Origin: Rhodosorus marinus
Lineage: Eukaryota; Rhodophyta; Stylonematophyceae; Stylonematales; Stylonemataceae
Assembly (NCBI GenBank): GCA_029953675.1
Contig: JAMWBK010000010.1
Location: 124,001-188,000 of the forward strand
Length of the DNA: 64,000 bases
Direction: 5' to 3'
The translations under genes were made by a program, and so were the position numbers. Below, piece after piece: positions 10,085-19,940 of the stretch (positions are counted from its first letter, which is position 1; each line of letters starts with the position of its first letter). The notes beneath the pieces were generated by a model that saw only the letters and a list, made by a program, of their open reading frames with translations, was not told the origin of the DNA and did not search any database.

Positions 10085-12254
10085 CTAGTTGGAGTTCTCA
10101 GTGGGTTCGACGTAACCACGAGGTATCCGAACGACTCCACCGGCGCTCTTTACTCGTGCCGCTGATGAGCCGACGTCGCCGTCCATTTCATAGTCTTCTT
10201 CGTAGACAAGGTCCTCAAATCCGTTTGCCGGTGATCTACGCCTCATCATTATTCGGAAGCAGAGGATGCAAAAGCATACAAGGACCAGGCACGCTCCAAC
10301 GACTGCAGAGATGAGGATAAAGTTTGGAAGCTGTGAAACCGCGTACAAAAGGCCTAGTTTTTTGGTGGGCAGAGAGGAGAAAGGGGGAAAGTTAGAAACA
10401 GGAGAAGATCTAGCCTGCTGCTCTTCGTTTTCGGTTCCATACCGCTGAATCCGGCACCTGCCCTGGCACCTGTTATTTTGCAAACCGCCGCGAAAATAAA
10501 TTAGACCATTAATATGAGTTCGACCTGAACCACGCGCAACTGTGCGCAGGGGAAGAAACTTACTTGGAGGGACGTTGAACGTAGCAAGAACTAGGTCTTC
10601 GGTGTGCGCTACCGATCCCGAAGCTATTGCCATAAAGATCTTATTCTCCCTACTGCAATACTTAGATGCGTGAACTTCAAACCACTCCTTCGGTTTGACA
10701 TCCATCTGGTACTTGGCAGCTATCTCCCCTTCTCCGTTCAGAACAATCGCGACTGGGCTTCGATCACCGCGCATGTTGATTCTCCCGTAATTCCCTTCAC
10801 TGTCTCCAACGGCTACGAAGTGCTTCGCTCCGGTCGCATACGCTCCGGCAATACTATCATCATGCCTAGAAGGTGGGGTGAAACAGGACGAGTCACAAAA
10901 AGTGCTTAAACCGAACCGGCTTCCTTCTGAGGTACAACGAGCAACGTATGCTTACCCATCCACACCGTCAGAAGCGGACCACTCCATAGCTCCTTTTGCA
11001 GAAAACGACGCCACGTAGATCTGGTTTCCTACTTCTGGAGTGTCATAGAAGATTGCCGACATCACCAACCCACCATCTCCGTCAGGCGCCATGGTCATTG
11101 GTCTAACCGATGCCTGTCCATCGTATTTGTATTCAAAGCCCTGGCGCAACAGCATCGATTCGTTTCGTTCGTTAAGAGAAAAACGCGTGTCTACCTGCCG
11201 TGTCTAGACACCTCTAAGACGCATAAAGTCGATTCAATCTCTACAGGATATGCTTACTTGGGACAAGTTCGGAAGGTGAATCTGCTTCAATGAGAATACA
11301 AATCGATCGTTCGCGTAATAAGTGCTGGCAGCAAACGCGCATTCCCCATCTTCTGAGATGGTAACCGTAACTCTCGTGATATCCTCATGATTTTCCATGG
11401 AGTATTCTCTGGATTTCAAACTGCCGTGCTTTCCGTCAACACCGAGAAGGCCGACGAACAGTTTCCTATCCGAGTCTGATCCAACGTACCGGTTTCCGGT
11501 TAGCTCCACCAGAAATCTTTCAGGACAGGACCGAACAGAGTTCTCTCACCTTTCGGTTCCGAGGAAAGGGCTCCAGTCGTTGCACCGAACAGGTAAAGGT
11601 GCTCTCCATCCTTACTCACGTGAATGTCCCATCCTTCATCCTCTGTATCCCTTGCGTGCTGATGAATCCATCGAGAATCTCCGTTCTCACTATTCAGCCT
11701 TGCAAACAAGACATCACTGGGCTTCTTATCAGATGACAACTCCTCGGTGGGATCATGCCTTTCCACCTTGCCATCCGTAGTGCCAACAACGTATACCTCA
11801 CTTCCGAACGTAGTGAGACCGCCACAGATTTCCCTTTGAGGAGAGCCCAGCAGCCTTATCCATCCCAACCTTCCATCCCTGGAAACCTATTACACCAAAA
11901 AAAAGGAAGGGAGGTTTCAGATTACCGGAGGCTTAAGTAACGAGATCTGCCCATGAATGAAATGAAGAGCACTATAACCTTTGCAATAAAAATGTCCTCG
12001 ACTCCAAGTGAAGCTCCTTCGTTAACCGCTTCACCCAGTCGATCTTCCTTGTTCAATGCCCTGGACGAGCCGCAAATATACACAAAATTATCATCCCCGA
12101 GAGCTAGGGCAGAGGGACGGTTATTCGCCCCACTGGAAGCGTAAAGTACATCCTCAAAAAACGGATCCTTCTCATCCTGCGCCTCGACGCGGCTTGAACG
12201 CCACACACAAGTAAGCACAAGAACCCACCAGATTCTCATCCCTCTATGAGACAT
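10085..12254 (-). CDS. Type I membrane protein with propeller-like ectodomain
   Basis: A multi-exon gene encoding a predicted secretory type I membrane protein. A signal peptide is seen in MRIWWVLVLTCVWRSSRVEA. The ectodomain repeats the pattern of SBBP/beta-propeller proteins: SALALGDDNFVYICGSS, IFIAKVSRDGRLGWIRLLG, VYVVGTTDGK and WDIHVSKDGEHLYLFGATTG. Near the C-terminus is a clear transmembrane helix (FILISAVVGACLVLVCFCIL) followed by a basic stop-transfer RIMMRRR and an acidic cytosolic tail. Exon 1 is 12254-11979; exon 2 starts at 11886. Further exons lie around 11868-11500, 11509-11234, 11155-10952 and 10868-10088, with less certain edges. Function is unknown; a surface receptor or adhesion role is a guess. 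An upstream in-frame ATG at 12350 would add 32 residues ahead of the signal peptide. Confidence 0.75.
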
Positions 12255-13730
12255 CGAACAACCAACCACAAAAAAAACCAAACAAAAGTTTCCGCTGAGA
12301 TGATGTCCACTCCAAACAGGCACAGAAACCAATGCCAACCAGTTCGCCAACCAGAATCTCCAACGCGTACTTGCTCAAAGATCAGAAACTTCTACCATCA
12401 TCCCCAGTTTTCACATCTAAAAGAGGCCAGCCTACACAAACCCCAAAAGCACACAGATCGACAGAGTGGGTCCTCAAGGAACACAAGATCAATCTCTCAA
12501 AAATCTTCAGCACCTGCTGCGTTCAATGATGAAAGTCCCCAAAACCCTCTCGACCGAGCCACCAGTTCAGTTCAGATGTTAAAACCAATCCCTACCAAAT
12601 CCAATAAGAGACAAAACCTCTAACGACACCTCTCCACTGGTCTCATTCCTAAACTCTCAATATCAAAAGTTCGGTCTTCTCATCAGAATCCAATCCAAAC
12701 CAGTTCTAACAAGAGCAGACTAAGAGAGACATAAAGTGACCAGAGATATAAAAAGTGCAAACTAAGAAGCCTCCTAAGAAAATTCTGACCTCATCTATTA
12801 ACCAGCCAGTGGAGAATCGATCGAAACTTGTTCCCTTTCTGCTTCCTTAGAGAAGGCACCAGCAAAATCCTTTTTTCACTGAGCAGCTGTTTACTTTGCG
12901 GTAACAAAGTGTCCGAAGTTTGTTTAAAGAGCCTCTTTCTTTCAATCGAGGCTGTGAGTCTCCAAACACCTTCCCCTTTCTCTTCCTGAAGCAGGTGAAG
13001 TATCTTCATCCAAAGGCAAATACTTGGCGAGGATGAGGAATTTTTTTTCACACAATGAATTATTGGCTTTTTGAGAAAACAAAAGGTTGTGAAGAGGACA
13101 TCTTGCGCGGCTCGACTTTGCGAGCTTTGTCTGAGTCAGCCAGGACAACCTATCCGTTTCAGGAAGAAGACGACTTCTGTACACTGAGCGCGTTCAGGAT
13201 TTTTAAGAGGGTTTGGACTTTGGTTCTACCCCCGCAACTACGCTGAAGATGTTATCAAAGCTACTGGCTGAGTTCAGAGACATATAGTCTGGAGCGAAGC
13301 ACTGTTGATGTTTCTAAACATGTCCTTACTGGACGTAGCTAGTTCGTTCGCGAGGAAGACTTCCGTACAGTGAGCATGTTCTGGATTTTAGAAGACTTTG
13401 ACTGCGGGTTTGCCCCTGCCAACTAGGCTGAAGAGGCGTGGACGAGCTGCAGGCTGAGATAAGAGACAGGTAGTCTGGGCTTGGCTTCGGAACGAAGTAC
13501 TATTGTATTTCTAAAATTGCCCTTTTTGGACACAACTATTTCCTCAAAAGTGTTTGGCAGCATTAGCGTACTATCCCAACTCGTCTCGGCATAGTAGTGA
13601 CGGTCTTGGAGGACAATGAATCGCACGCGGTGCGACGAGATGATGTTTTGGTTTACATCGGGCAATCTAGTTCTTCTCAGCAATATCATTTTCCGTCAAA
13701 GAACTGTTTTCTTTGGACCTGCATCTAACC
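12255..13730. other. Intergenic region with a diverged tandem duplication
   Basis: A non-coding stretch upstream of the membrane-protein gene. From about 13160 to 13517 it contains two diverged copies of a roughly 170-base unit, listed separately. The rest is A/C-rich with no supported gene. Confidence 0.5.
13160..13517 (+). repeat. Diverged direct duplication, unit about 170 bp
   Basis: Copy 1 runs about 13160-13320 and copy 2 about 13350-13517. Both share in order GAAGAC.ACTTC.GTACA.TGAGC, then a TGGATTTT/GGATTTTTA block, CCCC(T)GC.AACTA.GCTGAAGA, GCTGAG..AGAGACA.GTAGTCTGG and a final ACTATTG/TGTTGA..TTTCTAAA. Neither copy has a long open frame and no element type is recognised. Confidence 0.7.
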
Positions 13731-13819
13731 CGAGGAGGAGCACGCGAACGACAGGGTTGGAACGCAACCGTTCTCCGCCGAGGAGGAGCATGGGAACGAC
13801 AAGGTTGCTGCGCAACCAT
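13731..13819 (+). repeat. Inverted extra copy of the biotin synthase tail coding sequence
   Basis: About 89 bases, from CGAGGAGGAGCACGCGAACG to GCTGCGCAACC, repeat in inverted orientation the stretch 14320-14409 that encodes the repeated tail of biotin synthase. By eye only about one base differs. The two arms lie about 500 bases apart. The copy is on the + strand, downstream of the gene's stop codon, and is not part of a supported gene. Confidence 0.85.
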
Positions 13820-14271
13820 CAAGGTGTCGCTCTCGATCCAAGGGGCCCTCGACCGCTTTGTTTAGCAATCTGGTTCATCCCAGGCTGGCATGAGATACCC
13901 AATGCCAAATTGAAAACATTGCTTGGCGCTGCCTGCCAGCGCGCCGGGTTTAATCTTGGCTGCACGAGGATCAGCTCAGCATCAAAGGATCGAAGTTGAT
14001 GTAGGCTTTTATAAATTTTTCTGTTGAGACGCATGCACTCATTTCTTGTCGAGGTCGACAGCAACGCACAAAGCACCCATCAACAGGAAGAACTCTCAAG
14101 AAAAGTTCTCATAGCGTTTGAGAGTACAACTTCCGCATGTGTTTGGGGCTCAGCTTCGAGGGGTCGTTGCTCGAAGCGGAGCTCCGGGAATCACGGACCA
14201 ATGCTGACTCTTCTAGCGCGCTCTTTTCTCTGCAAATAGAAAACGTAAAATGGTCGCCCCAGGAGAGCGGC

Positions 14272-15560
14272 CTACCGAGCTGCAACATTCTGCTTCACGT
14301 ATTCCTCCTCGGCGAAGAATGGTTGCGCAGCAACCTTGTCGTTCCCATGCTCCTCCTCGGCGGAGAACGGTTGCGTTCCAACCCCGTCGTTCGCGTGCTC
14401 CTCCTCGGCAAATACTGGAGGCTTTCCTCGGATCCCCAAGGTTTCGAAAAGCACCTTGTCCTCGTCCATGTCGGAGTTGGGGGTGGTGAGAAGCTTGTCA
14501 CCGGTAAAGATACTATTAGCGCCAGCGAAGAAACAAAGGGCCTGTTCCGAGGGACTCAACGACACCCTTCCAGCGCTCAGGCGAACCATGCTCGCCGGCA
14601 TGATAATTCTGGCGGTAGCGATCATCCTACAGAGATCCCAGACCTTGCCCAACAGGAGTAAGCGCAACTCAGCGTCAGTAACGAGGAAAACAAGGTGGGC
14701 CTGAAGACCTTGACGTAAAATCGTAGAAAATTGAGCAAACTCACAGGTAGAGGTTTCGTGCCTTCCAAGGGAGTACCCTCATTCACAACGAGCGCATTTA
14801 CTGGAACGCTTTCTGGATGGTTCGGAAGAGTCGCAAGGGTGTGGATCATTGAAACTCTGTCTTGATGTGATTCACCAAGACCAATGATTCCGCCACAACA
14901 GACAGAAAGCCCTGCATCTCGAACATTCTGAAGGGTTTGAAGACGGTCGTCATAGTTTCGGGTTGTAATGACCTTGGGGTAAAACTCTCTAGAGGTGTCG
15001 AGGTTGTGGTTGTAGGCAGTCAGACCGGCCTCCTTGAGCATTCTCGCCTGCTCAGCATTGACCAGGCCCAATGTGGCGCATACTTCGAGTCCCATTTCCC
15101 GAACTCCCGTGACCATGTCGAGCACCCTCTGGAACTGCCTTGGGCCCACTTGCGACGCTCCTCGCCAAGCGGCACCCATGCAGAACCTCGTTGAGCCTGC
15201 GTCCTTGGCCTTCTTGGCCTGCGCCAGAACGTCATCGACTTGCATGAGCACCTCGGCCTTCACGCTAGTCTTATACTTGGAGGACTGTGAACAGTATTTG
15301 CAGTCCTCAGGACAACCCCCGGTTTTTATGCTAAGCAAAGTACACTTCTGAACCTCCTGAGGATTAAAGTTTTCCCTATGCGCAGTCGCACCCTGATACA
15401 TCAACTCAAGCAGATTCTGGCTATACACCCTCCGAACTTCATCCAAGGTCCAGTCTCGTCGAACTGGGAAACGTCCCCCGTGAGACCCATTCATGCCATT
15501 CAAGCTACTCATGAATCGCCTTATCGTCCTCTCAACCCTCACAATCCTCATTGTCGCCAA
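14272..15560 (-). CDS. BIOB: Biotin synthase with repeated C-terminal tail
   Basis: Biotin synthase, the radical-SAM enzyme that inserts sulfur into dethiobiotin, acting in mitochondria in plants. Two exons, 15560-14745 and 14643-14272, join in phase 0 through a GTGAGT donor (395 residues). The N-terminus ([16 protein letters not shown]) looks like a mitochondrial presequence. The 4Fe-4S motif is [10 protein letters not shown]. Other family marks are [45 protein letters not shown] and MVRLSAGR, plus the 2Fe-2S-site region up to [16 protein letters not shown]. The usual end is near the [10 protein letters not shown] segment. Beyond it come three tandem repeats, [32 protein letters not shown] and [13 protein letters not shown], with no known role. 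The repeat DNA has a near-identical inverted copy at 13731-13819. Confidence 0.95.
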
Positions 15561-16143
15561 TTACCACAACTACCGAATCCAATATACGTGAGACGAGCGC
15601 ACCTCTTTCTCCACCCCCGTCCCCAACCCTAATCCCTTCCGTCGCCACTCCCGCACAAGATCCTCCGCCAACACCAACCGATCACTCCCTGCCAACTCAA
15701 CCAAGAAGGCTCGGAATCTCTTCCTCCCTTTGCTTCAACCACTTTTCGTACCAACTAGAACGATTATCAACAATAGATCTTACTAACATCTGCTCACTCT
15801 CAACTCAGTCCAAGCCCAAACCATCCCATCGTTCAGGATATCAAACAACCCTACCAAACGGCCATCCATAGAGCGCTCCAAATACCTCCTCATCATTGTC
15901 ACACCACCCGAAATATCTCAAAGCAGTCAAACCTTCAAGAAAATTAAACAAATATAAATAAAATTTGTTTATTTGGTTGTAGCCCAGAGTAAGTCTAGAT
16001 CTATACACAAAATTCTATTTTGCGCTCGAATGCGGTGAAATATTGAAAAATGGGAACACCTCCTCTGAAGCGGGTGAAGTGAAAAACGAAACCCAACAGA
16101 GTCTACGGATGGTGGTTTGTCCCGTGGTTGGTTTGTATAGGAC
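15561..16143. other. Intergenic region upstream of biotin synthase
   Basis: C- and T-rich 5' flank of the biotin synthase gene leading into the satellite array. The open frame at 15551-15871 is low-complexity Pro/Ser/Thr and not supported as a gene. Confidence 0.45.
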
Positions 16144-17058
16144 GGGTACGGACGGTCTGCTTTTCTAACACACGCAGATTGGCGATGGGCATAAAAAGTG
16201 TCTATGACTCATAGTACGAGAACAGGTCGGTCTACCGATCGCGCACCTATCAGAGAGACATTCGGATCCAACTTTCATCGAACAAAAAAGAGTCGGACGG
16301 TCTGCTTTTCTAACAGCAGATTGGCGATGAGCATAAAAAGTGTCTATGACTCATAGTACGAGAACAGGTCGGTCTACCGATCGCGCACCTATCGGAAAGA
16401 CATTCGGATCCAACTTTCATCTAACGAAAAAGAGTCGGACGGTCTGCTTTTCTAACAGCAGACTGGCGATGGGCATAAAAAGTGTCTATGACTCATAGTA
16501 CGAGAACAGGTCGGTCTACCGATCGCGCACCTATCGGAAAGACATTCGGATCCAACTTTCATCTACGAAAAAGAGTCGGACGGTCTGCTTTTCTAACAGC
16601 AGATTGGCGATGGGCATAAAAAGTGTCTATGACTCATAGTACGAGAACAGGTCGGTCTACCGATCGCGCACCTATCGGAAAGACATTCGGATCCAACTTT
16701 CATCTAACGAAACGAGTCGGACGGTCTGCTTTTCTAACAGCAGATTGGCGATGGGCATTAAAGAGTGTCTATGACTCATAGTACGAGAACAGGTCGGTCT
16801 ACCGATCGCGCACCCATCGGAGAGTCATTCGGATCCAACTTTCATCTAACGAAAAAGATTCTACCGATCGCGCCTCTATCCGAGAGACATTCGGATCCAA
16901 CATTCATCTAACGAAAAAGAGTCGGACGGTCTGCTTTTCTAACGGCAGATTGGCGATGGGCATTAAAAGTGTCCATGACTCATAGTACGAGAACATATCT
17001 ATCTACCGATCGCGCCTCTCTATCGGAGAGACATTCGGATCCAACATTCATCTAACAA
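16144..17058 (+). repeat. Satellite array, 141-bp unit, six copies plus one partial
   Basis: Tandem array with units starting at CGGACGGTCTGC near 16148, 16294, 16436, 16577, 16718 and 16923; spacing is 141-146 bases except for the last step. Between 16858 and 16922 the 3' part of a unit is duplicated. Copies are nearly identical. Each keeps three short self-complementary elements: TCTGC..GCAGA (loop about 10), CTATGACTCATAG, and CCGAT..ATCGG. The palindrome includes TGACTCA, a bZIP-type site. No open frame crosses the units. It could be a satellite, a minisatellite or tandem non-coding RNA units. Confidence 0.92.
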
Positions 17059-17995
17059 GTCATCTTCTACATTGCATTGAACATTGCAAGCTGACCCTGC
17101 CCCCTTCCGCCCCCCCTCTGCGTCCCCCCCCCCTCGCGGAATTAGGACATAATTTAATCTGAAATACATCAATAAACATCAAGAATCCCATTCTTTTATA
17201 TAATCATATGAAATTTATAGTATCATATGAAGATATCTACAGGTATAGTTAATAAATTTCGAGACTACCATAAAAATATATAAAGTTCTGAGAATATGGT
17301 TCGTGCATAATATTAAAAAATTATTTCCAGCTTTGACGGTCGATCTTGTTTCGTTCAATATTGTCCCTGATGGATCTACAATTAGAAAAATGGAGCGTTT
17401 TTATTGAAACAAAAATTTAGTGCATTTATGGAGGTTGGAGATATGAATCTGGTTCGTTAACGTCGAAGTGATTGAAATAGGTGGCAATCGCCTGCACCTA
17501 CTGGCAAGCTACGGTGCGATGAAGGTGGGGGTTTCGCGCTCGGCGTCACACGCGGATAAGCCGTCTTTTCTTCAGGAATCTGCGCCCAGTACTACGTGCA
17601 GGGGGGAATCGCATCGCGAAGGAACAACCCATCCAGTTTGCGCCGTGCGTCAGTAGGAATCACACCACTGAGGATTGTACGGCGGGAGCGCGCACAGTCG
17701 CGGATCTCGTCCTGGAGGATGCCAACGGGCTGCGAAACACGTTTTTGGACCTAAAGCTCCCTTGCTCTCTCGTGGGCCGGTACCTGCCTGCCGCCTCCCC
17801 CGTCGTAGGGGCGCCGCTGCGAAGACTATGCGAAGGCATAAGGAGCTAGTGTACACTGAGCTACTAAGCAACGTTTGCCGTCTGCGCTCGCTTATCGGGT
17901 CGTTCCACTTGTCATCGAGGTCCTTGGATTTGTAGATAGCGCTGGGGGTGCTTGGTTGCCGGGGTGTTACCGCGACCGTCCTGATGCTCTCTCCC
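17059..17995. other. Intergenic region, AT-rich then GC-rich
   Basis: AT-rich from about 17150 to 17460, then a GC-rich block with overlapping short open frames on both strands (17468-17935) that mirror each other. No gene is supported. The GC-rich block may be part of the mobile-element debris that follows. Confidence 0.4.
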
Positions 17996-18109
17996 GACTG
18001 TATGTTTCTTTGAGTCTGACTCTCCGGCGCTGTAATGCTACCCTAGTTTTGGAAGCGCGCTCTCTACGCCCTCCTAGAGTACCTCATTCGGGGACCTTAG
18101 CCTCCGATT
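17996..18109 (+). repeat. Dispersed repeat, copy 1
   Basis: About 114 bases from ACTGTATGTTTCTTTGAGTC to CATTCGGGGACCTT.GCCTCC that recur in diverged form at 54062-54174. Similarity fades upstream of ACTGTATG but may extend 30-40 bases. The family is not recognised. Confidence 0.75.
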
Positions 18110-18149
18110 AAAATGATCATGAATATAAAAGGTTGGAGCACCCCTCGGT

Positions 18150-18462
18150 AGGGAAGGAAGAGGGAGGGAGCGCCCAAGGAGCGGTGGATCTTCACACCAA
18201 ATACGGAACGCAGCTTACTCTCAACAAGACAGATTACTAAAAGGCCCGTTTACGTAGCATGTAAACACTCTTGATCCTTCTTTACTGACTTCCAAAGATG
18301 TACGATTCGTTGGGCCAAGGTCAATCCTTTTTCCATTAATTTATTCGCGCTGACCACGCGCCGCCTCTTAGGGAACATGTCGCGGGTGAGCGTAAGCTGT
18401 GTTCCGTGTTTGGTGTGAAGATCCACCGCTCCTTGGGCGTCTAACTTCCTCTTTCTTCCATC
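18150..18462. mobile_element. Foldback/MITE-like element
   Basis: Inverted repeats of at least 52 bases: 18171-18222 (GCGCCCAAGGAGCGGTGGAT..) pairs with 18389-18442, with only a few mismatches. Weaker GA-rich/TC-rich similarity extends the arms to about 70 bases. The internal 165 bases carry no open frame. The size and long terminal inverted repeats fit a non-autonomous foldback or MITE-like DNA element. No target-site duplication was assigned. Confidence 0.7.
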
Positions 18463-18527
18463 ACCGAGGGTTATTCAAACCTTCGGGATTGCTGTCATGG
18501 TGCTGAAAGCGTCCCTTTCGCGAACGC

Positions 18528-18998
18528 TTGATCGGTCGCACCAGCAAGAAAAGAAAACCAAAAGAGAGGTTCAAGGGAGGAGCGGGAAAGCCTTTCGAAA
18601 ACCTGGCAGCAACTCAAGCGAGCAAGAAGATGCATAGGTTAAAGTGCTACTATAAGCGTCCGAGTGCTTTCTCCCGGCCTCATCTGCCGTCGGTAGACTC
18701 TTGCCTAACCGGTGTCCGCGCTTTCCGCGGTCGTCGTATCATAGCTTTCTCGAAGTTCGTTCCATTGATACTTCGGGTTGTCTCCTGCGATTTTGGTCAG
18801 CGGGGGCACTTCAAGAACGAATGTCTCGAACCAGAAGAGCAGCCGACGAAGAAGTTCCAGGTCAGTATCGTGAAGGACACAGAAAACACAACATACTTCT
18901 TCTTAGCCAGTGTTGGTGTTCTTGCCAGCTTCCGGCATAATCTTCAAGACTTCTGCAGAGCATTAACCATGAGATTTTGGGGTCTCTCCATGTGTTGA
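18528..18998 (+). pseudogene. Retrotransposon gag-like relic, interrupted
   Basis: An open frame with a basic segment (RTSKKRKPKERFKGGAGK), then KKMHRLKCYY, then much later FGQRGHFKNECLEPEEQPTK. The two last pieces look like the halves of a gag CCHC zinc knuckle (C-x2-C-x4-H-x4-C). They are separated by a roughly 125-base sequence (18656-18780) that occurs again at 19131-19256, so it looks like an insertion into the knuckle. No protease, integrase or reverse transcriptase was seen nearby and no LTRs were found. This is a degraded copia-like or similar relic; type uncertain. Confidence 0.5.
18656..18780 (+). repeat. Short interspersed repeat, copy A
   Basis: About 125 bases starting near GCGTCCGAGTGCTTTCTCCC and ending near CTTCGGGTTGTCTC. 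A second copy lies at 19131-19256 in the same orientation, roughly 85-90 percent identical by eye. Copy A interrupts the gag-like zinc knuckle, which suggests that it is mobile. Confidence 0.7.
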
Positions 18999-19130
18999 GG
19001 AGGAAATCCTTAAATTCTGGTCAATGCTCGAGAGTTTTTCTCATTGTTCTCAGTCTTTCTGGATCCGTCCGAGCCTGGACGTAGATTTCTCGTATCTCGG
19101 CGAACTCCTTGTCAAGCCAGGATATCCATG

Positions 19131-19256
19131 TGCGAGCGCTTTCTCCCGGCCTCATCTTCCGTCGGTAGACTCTTGCCCAAACGATGTCCGCGCTCTCTGC
19201 GGTAGTCGTATCATACCTTTCTCGGAGTTCGTTTCATTGATCTTTCGGGTTGTTTC
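19131..19256 (+). repeat. Short interspersed repeat, copy B
   Basis: Second copy of the 125-base repeat seen at 18656-18780. It shares GCTTTCTCCCGGCCTCATC, GTCGGTAGACTCTTGCC, GTCCGCGCT and GTATCATA..TTTCTCG.AGTTCGTT. No coding content is assigned. Confidence 0.7.
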
Positions 19257-19470
19257 GTTTTGTTACTGAAGACAAGAGAAGGGGGAAAACGGAAACCAGC
19301 GGTGCTCGGCTGAAAGGGATCAGCGAGCTATAGGGACCTGAAGTTACCGTAAGCCTTACTGGGCAGCTGCCTACTGCAGCGCAACACTAATTCTACTACT
19401 ATCTAAGGGAAAAAGTTACGGTAACCCCGCTACCGGGGTCTCATGCTACGTTCAAAGAAACAGCAGGAAC

Positions 19471-19940
19471 CAATGGATTCGCCAACTGGTCCACTCGCAG
19501 AGCGCCTACGCAATCTCTGCGTTACCTTGCCGAAGCTTCCGGTTCATCTGAGCCCGCACGTCGCTCAGCTCGGCACTCCGGTGCAATAAATGCTTGCAAC
19601 TATCCCGCAGGAATTCCTGTGCATTATGGTCCTGTTCGCCCAAAACTCTCGATCGCGATCGGGATGAACTTGTCGTCTGGTTTCTCAACCGACATTGCTT
19701 CTTAGTAATGTGGCAGCTTCCAGCTCTCAGTAGCCTTAGCAGGATGTTGAAGATGTCGATCTCCAATGCAAACTCGAGGCAGAGATATTGCGATGGGCCC
19801 TCTGCGAGTAGACCAGTTGGCGAATCCATATGGGAGCGAGAACGGGTACGCGGCGAAGGTAGCTGAGAACTGGAAACTGGCACACTACAAAGAAGCGATG
19901 TCGGTTGAGAAACCAGACGACAAGTTGAGACCATATAGCC
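19471..19940. repeat. Rearranged inverted-repeat block
   Basis: Two separate inverted repeats interleave. Segment A (19471-19505) pairs with 19797-19833, and segment B (19660-19732) pairs with 19860-19932. The order A-B-A'-B' is not that of a simple hairpin. A further 52-base piece (19737-19789, AGGATGTTGAAGATGTCGAT..) recurs directly at 20638-20690. Open frames through B' are protein-like (WKLAHYKEAMSVEKPDDKLR), perhaps more retroelement debris. Confidence 0.65.

Noticed and set aside
15551-15871. 106-codon Pro/Ser/Thr-rich frame
   Set aside because: Low-complexity C-rich 5' flank of biotin synthase; no family signal.
16144-17058. CRISPR array
   Set aside because: Units are 141 bases and repeat over their whole length; there are no short repeats with unique spacers, and the host is eukaryotic.
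17650-17935. Mirrored GC-rich frames on both strands
   Set aside because: Both strands are open because of base composition; no domain seen.
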